Positions 7,446-15,046 of a stretch of DNA of 29,248 nt are shown one piece after another. Position 1 is the first letter of the stretch. Each line of letters begins with the position of its first letter. The notes under the pieces were generated by a model. It was not told the DNA's origin. It did not search any database and saw nothing but the letters and a program-made list of their open reading frames with translations. The stretch is from an uncultured Oscillospiraceae bacterium (GTDB taxonomy: Bacteria; Bacillota_A; Clostridia; Oscillospirales; Acutalibacteraceae). A program made the position numbers and the translations under genes. The DNA lies in NCBI GenBank assembly GCA_910589395.1, contig CAJUTL010000020.1, positions 25,314 to 54,561 on the forward strand, in the 5' to 3' direction.

Positions 7446-7918
7446 TCGCAATCAGGAAACGCCGCTCAGCCGCTGGCTGAGAAAAATGAGCAATTAGGAA
7501 TGAGCAATGAAAGATAAGTGATAGAGCTCGATAAATTGGAATTTGGCGGATTAATGAATAGCAGTAACCCTTGCCTCCCCTGAAAGGGGAGGTGGCACGG
7601 CGAAGTCGTGACGGAGGGGTTATAGGGCACTAACTGACTGCATAAAGACTGTGTTTTCTGCTCTTCTGTCGGAACCCCTCAGTCAGCCTATCGGCTGACA
7701 GCTCCCCTTTCAGGGGAGCCAAGGGGTGCCATATAAACTTATAATTTAGCAGTTGCTCGCCAGCTTCCCTTATGTCATTCTTCATCGCCGAAGACGGTGA
7801 AGAATCTTGTCCTTTGGCTCTTGCTCCGCAGTGACAGAGGAGAACTCGCCTTTCTCTAACGACTAACAACTAACAGCTAACAACTACTGTGCCAAATCAA
7901 AAAATCGGGATCGGTGAT
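7446..7918. repeat. Composite intergenic repeat block before hflX
   Basis: Modules in order: AGCAATGAG-type low-complexity repeats (about 7486-7507); AAATTGGAATTTGGCGG (about 7534-7550); a large palindrome built of two similar arms with CCTCCCCTGAAAGGGGAGG and its near inverse (7571-7726); AACTTATAATTTAGC (about 7736-7750); a degenerate copy of the TGTCATTC palindrome with one arm missing (7773-7842); and CTAACGACTAACAACTAAC repeats (about 7856-7884). The block ends about 35 bases before the preferred hflX start codon. I see no separate gene in it. Confidence 0.8.
7571..7726. repeat. Large palindrome with CCTCCCC/GGGGAGG ends
   Basis: The left arm (7571-7621) and the reverse complement of the right arm (about 7672-7726) share the same layout: TTGCCTCCCCTGAAAGGGG, a short hairpin with GACGGAGGGGTT-type sequence, then a non-matching centre of about 50 bp. 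Each arm also contains its own small hairpin (CCCCTGAAAGGGG). A related but diverged copy lies at 9256-9462. Confidence 0.75.
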
Positions 7919-9181
7919 ATGATGTTTGAAAATGAGGAAAAACAGGAACGGGCTCTTTTGGTATCAGTGGATACCGGGGAGTATGACGCGGAGGCTTCCT
8001 TGCTGGAGCTGAAGGAGCTGGTGCGTACCGCCGGCGCGGAGCCTGCCTTCACCATTATGCAAAAGCGGCCCTCGCCTGATACGGCCACCTGTCTGGGCTC
8101 CGGTATGGCGGAGGAAGCGGCGGAGCTTGTGAAGCGGGAAGAACTGGAGCTTGTGGTGTTTGACCGGGAGCTTTCTCCCACACAGATCCGCAATCTGGAA
8201 AAGCTTTGCGATACCCGGGTGATCGACAGGACCATGCTGATCCTGGATATTTTTGCCCAGCGGGCTCAAAGCAGGGAGGGTAAGCTTCAGGTGGAACTTG
8301 CCCAGCTTCGCTATATGCTGCCAAGGCTCAGCGGGCAGGGAACGGCGCTGTCCCGGCTGGGCGGCGGCATCGGCACCAGAGGGCCCGGAGAAACCAAGCT
8401 GGAAATGGACCGGCGGCATATCCGGCGGCGCATCGGCAGTCTGAAGGAGCAGCTGGAAGATGTGGAAGCGGCTCGAAGCGTCATCGATAAGCGCAGAAAG
8501 AAAAACGGCACGGTCACAGTGGCGCTGGTGGGCTATACCAACGCTGGGAAAAGCACCCTGATGAACCGTCTGACCCAGGCGGGGGTGCTGGCGGAGAACA
8601 AACTTTTCGCCACCCTGGACCCCACTGCCAGGGCCTTAAAGCTGCCGGGCGGGAAAACCGTGATGCTCATCGATACGGTAGGGCTCATTCGCCGGCTGCC
8701 CCATCATTTGGTAGAGGCCTTTAAGTCCACGCTGGAGCAGGCGGCCACCGCCGATATTCTTTTGAACGTGTGCGATGCCTCCAGCCCGGAGGCGGGAGAA
8801 CATCTCCGGGTGACGGAAGAGCTGCTGCAAAGCCTGCGGGGCAGGGAAGGCGCGGCGGAGGCGGACCGCCCTGTGATCCCCGTGCTGAACAAGTGGGACG
8901 CGGTAGAGGATCCTGAGCTTGCCCTTCGCCTGCCCGGCGCGGTGCGGGTCAGCGCCTTACAGGGAGAGGGGATAGAAGCGCTTTTGCAGGCGGTAGAGGA
9001 CAACCTTCCGGAAAAAACCTTTGACACAGAACTGCTTCTCCCCTTTGCCAAAAGCGGCCTGGCCGCCCGGCTCCGGGAAGAGGGCTCGGTGCTTTCCGAA
9101 GAATACGTACCCGAGGGCCTGCGGCTTTCCGTGCGGCTTAGTGAACGATTGTACGGCTCAGTGAAGGAATTTGAGATCTGA
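7919..9181 (+). CDS. hflX: GTPase HflX
   Basis: Ribosome-associated GTPase of the Obg-HflX superfamily; in other bacteria it binds the large subunit and splits or rescues ribosomes, notably under heat stress. The N-terminal HflX domain contains the LSPTQIRNLE and VIDRTMLILDIFAQRAQ segments. The glycine-rich GGGIGTRGPGETKLE lies at 148-162 and is followed by a coiled coil. The GTPase motifs are G1 GYTNAGKST (205-213), G3 DTVGL (252-256) and G4 NKWD (about 324-327). The GTG at 7889 lies in repeat DNA, so I prefer the ATGATG at 7919/7922, which is preceded by CGGTGAT; the exact start remains uncertain. It stands alone between two repeat blocks. Confidence 0.95.
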   Translation: MMFENEEKQERALLVSVDTGEYDAEASLLELKELVRTAGAEPAFTIMQKRPSPDTATCLGSGMAEEAAELVKREELELVVFDRELSPTQIRNLEKLCDTRVIDRTMLILDIFAQRAQSREGKLQVELAQLRYMLPRLSGQGTALSRLGGGIGTRGPGETKLEMDRRHIRRRIGSLKEQLEDVEAARSVIDKRRKKNGTVTVALVGYTNAGKSTLMNRLTQAGVLAENKLFATLDPTARALKLPGGKTVMLIDTVGLIRRLPHHLVEAFKSTLEQAATADILLNVCDASSPEAGEHLRVTEELLQSLRGREGAAEADRPVIPVLNKWDAVEDPELALRLPGAVRVSALQGEGIEALLQAVEDNLPEKTFDTELLLPFAKSGLAARLREEGSVLSEEYVPEGLRLSVRLSERLYGSVKEFEI

Positions 9182-9526
9182 AGTAAAGGGCAATGTGTAA
9201 TTGGGAATTTTAAGGGCGAGAAAAGAATTTGCTAAATTGGAATTTATTTGCCCTTTGCCTCCCCTTGCTTCGCAAGGGGAGGGGGACCGCCGGACGGTGA
9301 GCGCGTCCCACCGGGACGCTGGTGCGAACTGACCGAGCCGACAGGCGAGAACGGTGGAAGGGATAGTCACACGCAGAAAGTGACATAGAATCGCTGGTTT
9401 TAATCCCCTCAGTCACGGCGCAGCCGTGACAGCTCCCCTTATAAATAAGTGGAGCCTAAGGACGCTAAACTATTAGTTCATTACCCCTTAAAGCCTGACC
9501 TCCCGTCCAAAACGATTCCCCGCCAT
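9182..9526. repeat. Composite intergenic repeat block after hflX
   Basis: Holds a degenerate GGCAATGTGTAATTGGGAATT stretch (about 9189-9209), AAATTGGAATTTATTTG (about 9234-9250) and a diverged copy of the CCTCCCC/GGGGAG palindrome (9256-9462). Between the arms of that palindrome are internal hairpins such as GCGTCCCACCGGGACGC (9301-9317) and GTCACGGCGCAGCCGTGAC (9411-9429). No gene is visible between the hflX stop and the minus-strand terminator at 9527. Confidence 0.75.
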
Positions 9527-9572
9527 CAAAAAGCAGGCCCGCCCGGCAGGAACCTTTTTCCTGCCGGGCGGG
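9527..9572 (-). terminator. Strong intrinsic terminator of the ECF sigma operon
   Basis: On the minus strand, CCCGCCCGGCAGGAA (9572-9558) pairs with TTCCTGCCGGGCGGG (9552-9538) as a perfect 15-bp stem, followed by CTTTTTG. It begins about 25 bases after the stop codon of the last small gene of the minus-strand operon. Confidence 0.9.
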
Positions 9573-9597
9573 TCGCTTACGAACCTATAACTCTACT

Positions 9598-9983
9598 TTA
9601 TTCGATCTCCCAGTCCACTGCCCGGATCCCGTCTACACCGGTGGAATATCCGCCGGTGCCGCTGTCGGTCACTTTCCAGGCTCCATCGATCTTTTCCACC
9701 TCCACAAACCGGCCGGCTGTGTAGTACCCCTCATTTTCTCCGGTACCCTCCTTGGTGTTTCCAGCCCACCAGTAGGAAAGACTTTCCTCGGTTTCCGGCC
9801 GAAATACCATGCGCAGCGAAATGCGGAAATAGGGCTTTCCTTCGGAAACGGCGCACACCTTCAGGTTTTGATAGAAGCATTCGGCAAGGGGTGCTCCGTA
9901 TCGGAAAGGCACTGGTTTACATAATCTTGCGCTGCGTCCTTTGCGGCAGTCCGGATCTCTTCCTCCGAGGCAGTTTGTGCCAT
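9598..9983 (-). pseudogene. Small protein of unknown function with an apparent one-base frameshift
   Basis: The last gene of the ECF sigma operon; its ATG (9983) lies 9 bases after the anti-sigma stop. Reading from 9983 gives MAQTASEEEIRTAAKDAAQD, then runs out of frame to a stop at 9861. A second open frame (from a GTG at 9912 to 9598, 104 residues) carries the conserved-looking part: FRISLRMVFRP, YWWAGNTKEGTGENEGYYTAG and KIDGAWKVTDSGTGG. Adding one base in the C4 run (minus strand, 9891-9888) joins them into one protein of about 128 residues. I do not recognise the family, and no signal peptide is visible. It may be a broken gene or a homopolymer sequencing error. Confidence 0.65.
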
Positions 9984-9992
9984 CTCCAAGAT

Positions 9993-11654
9993 CTAATCGT
10001 CCTCAGCCTGCTTCGCTTTATTGGTGTGATCGGCGACCATATTGAGCCGCACGGCCTCCATCAATTCCGCTTCCGAAACAGGACGATAGCCGTCGCCGTC
10101 CCACAGCTGGTAGCCGGTCAGGTCGTTTTGGGACATATAGGCGAACAGAAGCTGCTGTGAAAGCGCTTCCAGCTTTGGCTTTCCCTCCTTGTTGACAGCA
10201 CTTCGCTCTCTGTCCGCTTCTTCTACCAGAGCGGAAGCCTCCTCCTCGGTCAGCCCGGCAAATTCCGCAATTGAGGAAAGGTAAAGGCTGCCGTCACTGG
10301 GGTACCAGGCGGATTCTCTTTGCGGAGCAAATGCGGTGCCGGCGTCCTGAACGGCGACCACGCCTGCCAGGTCGCTGTAGCCGCCGATGGGCTTTATCAC
10401 TTTTTCACCGTTCTTTTCAAAAAAGCCGTATTGTGTGCTGTACAACAGGCAAAGCAGGTGCGTGGTCTCTTCCTCCGCCGGGTATCTGCCGATCACGTAG
10501 TAGGGCAGGGAAATGTTCAAAACCATGGTGCAGGAATCATCGGCCGCTTCGGAAACGGCGTCATCATCTGCCTTTACGTTCCAGTTGTTTTCTTGAAAGG
10601 CAAAGTACAACTTTTGGTATTCCGCATCCGAAAAGGTGAGATCGCCGGTGCTGCTGATGGACACTGCCTCCTGTAGGAGGGGCTCAGAGCTTTGCGCTTC
10701 AGGAGCAGGCGTTTCCGATAGCTCTCCAAGCTCTACTATGCCCTGACCATCGGGCAGCTGTACCCGGGCGTACTCCAGCAAGTCGTTCTGTTCCAGATAG
10801 GAATAGAGCAGCTTGTAGATCAGGCTATCGCCGCCGTATCTTTCCCATTTTTCGTAAGGGCCTTCAAGATCCCGGGGGGATTCCGGCGCCAGACCGGAAG
10901 TACCCGTGGGAGCGCCTGTAGATTCGCCGGATACGCCCTGTGTGGTCCCACTTTCCGATCCCGCTCTCTGAAACTCTCGCAGGAGGTCTGCGTAGTTATC
11001 TTCTTCGGCGTACCGGGGCTGCTCCGCATGGTATGTGTGATTCTCGTCATAGTACCCGATCACCCCAGCCAGCCCGCCAAATCGGGAAACGGACTTCAGA
11101 TAGGCGGGGGAGCCGTCCTCCGGCTTACAGAAATAGTAATCTGTTTCCAGGAGCTGGCAGAGCAGATTGGTGCGGTCCACCGCGGTGTATCGGTCCGCTA
11201 CGAACAAAGGCAGCGTCAGTGTGAGAATGCGGTCTACAGAGCCGTCTTCCGTATCGGAAAGAAATGCTTGCATATCTTCACCGGTAACCACCGGCTCATG
11301 GCGCAGGAACACCTGCTGTATCTCCTGAAATTCAGGGTTCACAAAGGTCAGGCTGCCGTCCTTGTTCATTGTGACCGCGTTTTCGGAAAGTACTTCCATA
11401 ACGCCGGGGGCACTGCTCGAGGAAGAGGTTCCCCCCGGCTGGGACTCTACCTGGGTCAAGGGCAGCAGCCCGCTGCGGCCCAAAAACCAAAGGCCGCCCA
11501 GGAGAACCAGACAAGCCGCCAGTCCCCCCGCCCAGCGCAGAGTCTGAAAAGCGGGGGAAAGCTTTTCGGCCTGCACAGGCCCGAAAATATCGGCTTCTTT
11601 GATATATTTCTCATCGATCTCATTCATGGAAAGCAAAAATTTTCTGGTATCCAT
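9993..11654 (-). CDS. Membrane-anchored anti-sigma-factor-like protein with duplicated extracytoplasmic domain
   Basis: A 553-residue protein translated one base after the ECF sigma stop (TGAGATG), so the two are probably coupled. The start at 11654 has AAAGGAG 9 bases upstream; an earlier ATG at 11678 lies inside the sigma gene and lacks this. Layout: about 40 cytosolic residues, one membrane segment (about 41-59), a Ser/Gly/Pro-rich linker (about 70-85), then two copies of one domain (about 86-320 and 335-545). Matching features of the copies are DGSLTFVNPEFQ/TGDLTFSDAEYQ, LTLPLFVADRY/ISLPYYVIGRY, GGLAGVIGY/SDLAGVVAV and YSYLEQNDLLEY/FAYMSQNDLTGY. Position and topology suggest it holds and releases the sigma factor in response to an outside signal. 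This role is inferred; no zinc-type anti-sigma motif is seen. Confidence 0.75.
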   Translation of the reverse strand: MDTRKFLLSMNEIDEKYIKEADIFGPVQAEKLSPAFQTLRWAGGLAACLVLLGGLWFLGRSGLLPLTQVESQPGGTSSSSSAPGVMEVLSENAVTMNKDGSLTFVNPEFQEIQQVFLRHEPVVTGEDMQAFLSDTEDGSVDRILTLTLPLFVADRYTAVDRTNLLCQLLETDYYFCKPEDGSPAYLKSVSRFGGLAGVIGYYDENHTYHAEQPRYAEEDNYADLLREFQRAGSESGTTQGVSGESTGAPTGTSGLAPESPRDLEGPYEKWERYGGDSLIYKLLYSYLEQNDLLEYARVQLPDGQGIVELGELSETPAPEAQSSEPLLQEAVSISSTGDLTFSDAEYQKLYFAFQENNWNVKADDDAVSEAADDSCTMVLNISLPYYVIGRYPAEEETTHLLCLLYSTQYGFFEKNGEKVIKPIGGYSDLAGVVAVQDAGTAFAPQRESAWYPSDGSLYLSSIAEFAGLTEEEASALVEEADRERSAVNKEGKPKLEALSQQLLFAYMSQNDLTGYQLWDGDGYRPVSEAELMEAVRLNMVADHTNKAKQAEDD

Positions 11655-11655
11655 C

Positions 11656-12213
11656 TCAAAGAACTCCTTTCCTTGCAAGATAAGTTTTCAGCTTCTTCCG
11701 AATGCGGGAGACCCGCACGGCGCAGTTGTTTTCCGAAAGTCCCAGCTGTAAGGCCAGCGTGTCGTAAGCCTCCCCAAACCAGTAACGCCCCAGAAACAGG
11801 GCGCGGTCTTTGTGGGAAAGCCCCCGAAGAAAGCCGTTTACGATTTGAGAAAGTTCCTTTGTATCCAGCGCCTCCTCCGGCGAGCCCGAAGAGGCAAGCA
11901 CAGATTCCAGCTCCTCAAAGGCCGCGTCAAAGCCCGCGCCGCCCCGTTTTTGGGCGGTTTCCCGATGGTAGCGCTTCAGCGCCTGGTTTCGCACCACCCG
12001 GTAAAGATAGGGCAAAAGCGGATCCGGGCGGTTGGGGGGAATGGAATCCCATGCCCCCAGGCAGGCGTCGCTGACGCATTCCTCCGCGTCCTGAAAATTT
12101 CCCAGCAGGTTTTCCGCCAGGCGGCGCAGCTTTTCTCCGTATTGCCGCTGTGTTTCCTCAATGGCTCTGGGAGAGCGTTCCCAATACAGGGCCACAATTT
12201 CCCGATCCTCCAT
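11656..12213 (-). CDS. ECF-type RNA polymerase sigma factor
   Basis: Sigma-70 family protein of 185 residues with only regions 2 and 4, the ECF layout. Region 2 covers about 20-85, with QDAEECVSDACLGAWDSIP and YLYRVVRNQALKRYHR. Region 4 covers about 120-180, with LSHKDRALFLGRYWFGEAYDTLA and the helix-turn-helix LGLSENNCAVRVSRIRKKLK. The ATG at 12213 follows AAAGGGG with about 8-base spacing. The next gene is the membrane protein that probably controls it. ECF sigma factors usually activate their own operon; I found no clear ECF promoter pair upstream, so its regulon cannot be named. Confidence 0.93.
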   Translation of the reverse strand: MEDREIVALYWERSPRAIEETQRQYGEKLRRLAENLLGNFQDAEECVSDACLGAWDSIPPNRPDPLLPYLYRVVRNQALKRYHRETAQKRGGAGFDAAFEELESVLASSGSPEEALDTKELSQIVNGFLRGLSHKDRALFLGRYWFGEAYDTLALQLGLSENNCAVRVSRIRKKLKTYLARKGVL

Positions 12214-12425
12214 AAGCCGAACCCCTTTCTTCCCGTTCCTTTGTTCTCTTGCTTCGCACGATCGCGCTTCACTTACCTTCTACCCGTTTTTTCTTCTATA
12301 TTACAATATTTCTGAAAAAAAGAAAATTTATTATGGAAAGAGTTCCGTAAGATTCCCTTGAAAAATTTTTGAGATTTGTGAGATAGGATAAAAATGTAGA
12401 AAAAAGAGCGTCAAGGAGGTGCGGC

Positions 12426-13160
12426 ATGAAACCGGAACGAAGGAAAAAGCTTTTTGCATGGGCGGTGTTAGCTGCCGGGGTCATATTGATCGCGCTGGTC
12501 TGCTGGACTGTGGGAAAGCCCATGATAGAATTTGTTTCTCAGCCGGAACGGTTTCGAGCCTGGGTGGATTCCCACGGACTGTGGGGAAGAATCGCTTTTG
12601 TAGGCATGATGGCCCTTCAGATCATTGTAGCCTTCATTCCCGGCGAGCCTTTGGAAATCGGAGCAGGCTATGCCTTCGGAGTGGCAGAGGGTACGCTTTT
12701 GTGCCTTTTGGGAGCGCTTCTAGGCGGTACAGTGGTGTTTTTGCTGGTCAAAAAATGGGGAAGGCCTTTTGTAACACTGTTTCTTTCAGAGGAAAAGCTG
12801 GATTCTCTGAAATTTTTGCAGGACGAAAAAAGGCTGAACCTGATCGCCTATCTTCTGTTCTTGATCCCCGGCACGCCGAAGGACGTGATGACGTATCTTG
12901 TGGGGCTGACTCCCATGAAGCTGCCCTTCTGGATCTTTCTTACCTTTACCGCGCGGTTTCCCTCTGTCATTACCTCTACTGTGGGCGGAGACGCCTTGGG
13001 AACACAAAACTACAGCTTTGCCATTGTTGTATTTCTGGGAACCGCCCTGCTCAGCGGCTTGGGGCTTTTGGGATATCGGGCAATTTTGCGCCGGAAGGAA
13101 CGAAAAAAGGAAGCGGAGCGCTTGCTCTCCGATCAGGAAAGTAAGCGGCCTGCTGCATAA
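12426..13160 (+). CDS. TVP38/TMEM64 family membrane protein
   Basis: Integral membrane protein of 244 residues in the DedA/VTT superfamily. Hydrophobic segments lie near 10-28, 58-72, 86-107, 138-152, 163-180 and 198-222. The family signature FIPGEPLEIGAGYAFG (70-85) and a second conserved loop LFLIPGTPKDVMTYL are clear. Members are linked to lipid scrambling or transport, but the substrate here is unknown. The ATG at 12426 has an excellent AAGGAGGT site. It is divergent from the ECF sigma gene and ends before a terminator, so it appears monocistronic. Confidence 0.93.
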   Translation: MKPERRKKLFAWAVLAAGVILIALVCWTVGKPMIEFVSQPERFRAWVDSHGLWGRIAFVGMMALQIIVAFIPGEPLEIGAGYAFGVAEGTLLCLLGALLGGTVVFLLVKKWGRPFVTLFLSEEKLDSLKFLQDEKRLNLIAYLLFLIPGTPKDVMTYLVGLTPMKLPFWIFLTFTARFPSVITSTVGGDALGTQNYSFAIVVFLGTALLSGLGLLGYRAILRRKERKKEAERLLSDQESKRPAA

Positions 13161-13224
13161 AATTACGTGCTTGATCGCAGCGCCCGTTGTGATCCATAGA
13201 AAATAGAAAATGGCGAAACTATAG

Positions 13225-13271
13225 AGACAGACTGGAAGAAGAAAAATCATTCCGGACTGTCTTGCTTTTTT
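13225..13271 (+). terminator. Intrinsic terminator after the TVP38-family gene
   Basis: AGACAGACTGGAA (13225-13237) pairs with TTCCGGACTGTCT (13250-13262), with mismatches near the middle, followed by TGCTTTTTT. It separates the TVP38 gene from the argG promoter. Confidence 0.8.
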
Positions 13272-13278
13272 GTGGAAA

Positions 13279-13292
13279 TGTATAAATATGCA
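13279..13292 (+). promoter_or_regulatory. Candidate ArgR operator (ARG box)
   Basis: TGTATAAATATGCA matches 12 of 14 positions of the palindromic ARG box TGAATWWWWATTCA used by ArgR/AhrC repressors of Firmicutes. It lies 8 bases upstream of the -35 of the argG promoter and before the first gene of the arginine pathway. No argR gene is in the window. Confidence 0.55.
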
Positions 13293-13300
13293 AAAATGCC

Positions 13301-13328
13301 TTGATTTTTCGAAAAAAGGGTGTATAAT
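13301..13328 (+). promoter_or_regulatory. Sigma-A promoter of argG
   Basis: TTGATT (13301-13306), a 16-base spacer and a perfect TATAAT (13323-13328). It lies about 60 bases before the argG start codon, with an ARG-box-like site just upstream. Confidence 0.8.
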
Positions 13329-13391
13329 AGCAAGTGTTCCTTCAAAATGAGCAGGAAAAAATTTATTTCTTTATAGAAAAGAGGAAAAAGC

Positions 13392-14612
13392 ATGGCAAAC
13401 GAAATCAAAAAGGTAGTGCTGGCATACTCCGGGGGCCTGGATACCTCCATCATTATCCCCTGGCTCAAGGAGAATTACAACAACTGCGAGGTTATTGCCG
13501 TTTCCGGAGACGTAGGGCAGGGCACAGAACTGGACGGCCTGGAGGAAAAGGCAAAAAAGACCGGAGCCTCCAAGCTGTATGTGCTGGACCTGAAGGAGGA
13601 GTTTATTCAGGACTATGTGTATCCCACGGTAAAGGCCGGGGCTGTGTATGAAAACAAATATCTTCTGGGCACCTCCTTTGCCCGGCCCATCATTGCCAAA
13701 GGCATTGTGGAAATTGCCAAGAAGGAGGGGGCCGACGCCATCTGCCATGGCTGCACCGGAAAGGGAAACGACCAGGTGCGCTTCGAGCTGGCCATCAAGG
13801 CCTTCGCGCCGGATATGAAGATCATCGCCCCCTGGCGGATCTGGGATATCAAGTCCCGGGAAGAGGAGATCGAATACGCCGAGGCCCATCAGATCCCGCT
13901 GAAAATTAACCGGGAGACAAACTATTCCAAGGATAAGAATCTGTGGCACCTTTCCCACGAGGGGCTGGATCTGGAAAACCCCGCCAATGAGCCCCAGTAC
14001 GAAAAAACCGGCTTTCTGGAGATGGGGATCTCTCCCATGCAGGCACCCGACCAGCCCGCGTATCTGACCCTGCATTTTGAAAAGGGTATCCCCACCGAGC
14101 TTGACGGAAAGAAGCTTTCCGGTGTGGAAATGGTGGAGGCCCTCAATAAGCTGGGCGGTGAAAATGGCATCGGCCTTGCGGATATTGTGGAAAACCGGCT
14201 GGTAGGTATGAAGTCCAGAGGCGTTTACGAGACTCCCGGCGGCGCGATCCTGTATCACGCCCACAACAAGCTGGAGGAGATCTGCCTGGATCGGGATACC
14301 TACCACTACAAGCAGCAGGCGGCTTTGAAATTTGCGGAGCTGGTGTATTTCGGCCAGTGGTTCACCCCTCTGCGCAAGGCTCTTTCCGCCTTTGTGGATT
14401 CCACCCAGGAAACGGTGACGGGCGATGTGAAGCTGAAGCTCTATAAGGGTAACATCATCGACGCCGGCGTGACCTCGCCCTATTCTCTCTACGACGAGGA
14501 TATCGCCACCTTCGACGAGGATCAGGTCTACGACCAGAAGGATTCTGCCGGCTTTATCAACCTCTTCGGCCTGCCCATCAAGGTTCAGGCTAAAAAAGGG
14601 CTGACATATTAA
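13392..14612 (+). CDS. argG: Argininosuccinate synthase
   Basis: Cytosolic enzyme that condenses citrulline and aspartate with ATP to argininosuccinate, the penultimate step of arginine synthesis. The 406 residues match the family. The PP-loop AYSGGLDTS lies at 11-19, with the expected GNDQVRFE, APWR and SREEEIEYA segments. A GAGGAAAAAGC ribosome site precedes the ATG. It is the first arginine gene and has its own promoter and candidate ARG box. A 434-bp repeat block separates it from argH, with which it is often directly joined in other Firmicutes. Confidence 0.98.
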   Translation: MANEIKKVVLAYSGGLDTSIIIPWLKENYNNCEVIAVSGDVGQGTELDGLEEKAKKTGASKLYVLDLKEEFIQDYVYPTVKAGAVYENKYLLGTSFARPIIAKGIVEIAKKEGADAICHGCTGKGNDQVRFELAIKAFAPDMKIIAPWRIWDIKSREEEIEYAEAHQIPLKINRETNYSKDKNLWHLSHEGLDLENPANEPQYEKTGFLEMGISPMQAPDQPAYLTLHFEKGIPTELDGKKLSGVEMVEALNKLGGENGIGLADIVENRLVGMKSRGVYETPGGAILYHAHNKLEEICLDRDTYHYKQQAALKFAELVYFGQWFTPLRKALSAFVDSTQETVTGDVKLKLYKGNIIDAGVTSPYSLYDEDIATFDEDQVYDQKDSAGFINLFGLPIKVQAKKGLTY

Positions 14613-15046
14613 TGAGCAATGTGCAATGAGAAATGAGCAATTTAAGGGCGTAGTTCGATAAATTGGAATTTGGCGGCGAGGCGCCGCTGCCACTCGTGAA
14701 GCTGCTTGGTGCGGAAAATCGGTTTCTGACCCGACCATTAGTAGAGCGCTAAATTGGAATTTAGCAGTGATCCGCTCACTTTCCATCTGTCATTACTGAA
14801 CAAAAAGCAAGGAAACCTTGCTTTCTCGGTGAAGAATCTCGTCCTTTGGTCTTTCGCTCGGGAATGAGGGACGAGATTCTTCGTCACTTCGTTCCTCAGA
14901 ATGACAAAGAAGGGAACTTGTTCTTCTCTAACGGCAATGACTAACAACTAACGACTGATACGCTAAACTATAATTTACCTGTCCCTGCCCTTAATTGCTA
15001 ATTGCTAATTACTAACTGTTACTTATCCCAGAAAGGAAAAGACCCC
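14613..15046. repeat. Composite intergenic repeat block between argG and argH
   Basis: Modules in order: AATGAGCAATGTGCAATGAG repeats (14612-14641); AAATTGGAATTTGGCGG (about 14660-14676); a unique stretch; CTAAATTGGAATTTAGCAG (about 14749-14767); the TGTCATT...AATGACA palindrome (14789-14907); CTAACAACTAACGACT repeats (about 14941-14957); CTAAACTATAATTTACC (about 14963-14979); and CCCTTAATTGCTAATTGCTAA (about 14988-15008). It ends about 25 bases before the argH start codon. No gene is seen. Confidence 0.85.
14789..14907. repeat. Palindromic intergenic repeat, copy with inserted hairpin
   Basis: Outer ends TGTCATT and AATGACA are inverted. The long arms GAAGAATCTCGTCCTTT and GGGACGAGATTCTTCG pair. 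The left end carries an extra small hairpin, GCAAGGAAACCTTGC, that other copies lack. Related copies are at 1-88 (partial), 20016-20104, 22564-22678 and 25307-25398. Confidence 0.85.

Noticed and set aside
12214..12425. Autoregulatory ECF promoter before the sigma gene
   Set aside because: AT-rich DNA with several weak possibilities and no clear AAC/CGT pair, so it was not annotated. A TTGAAA at 12358 facing the TVP38 gene also lacks a well-spaced -10.
13161..13391. T-box or other riboswitch before argG
   Set aside because: The leader after the promoter is only about 60 bases, with no T-box core or terminator. An ArgR site explains the region better.
13371..14786. Open frame of 471 codons antisense to argG, and similar long antisense frames opposite argC/argJ, argB and the GGGtGRT gene
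   Set aside because: They shadow clearly identified genes, begin inside repeat DNA or intergenic regions, and show compositional rather than protein-like sequence.
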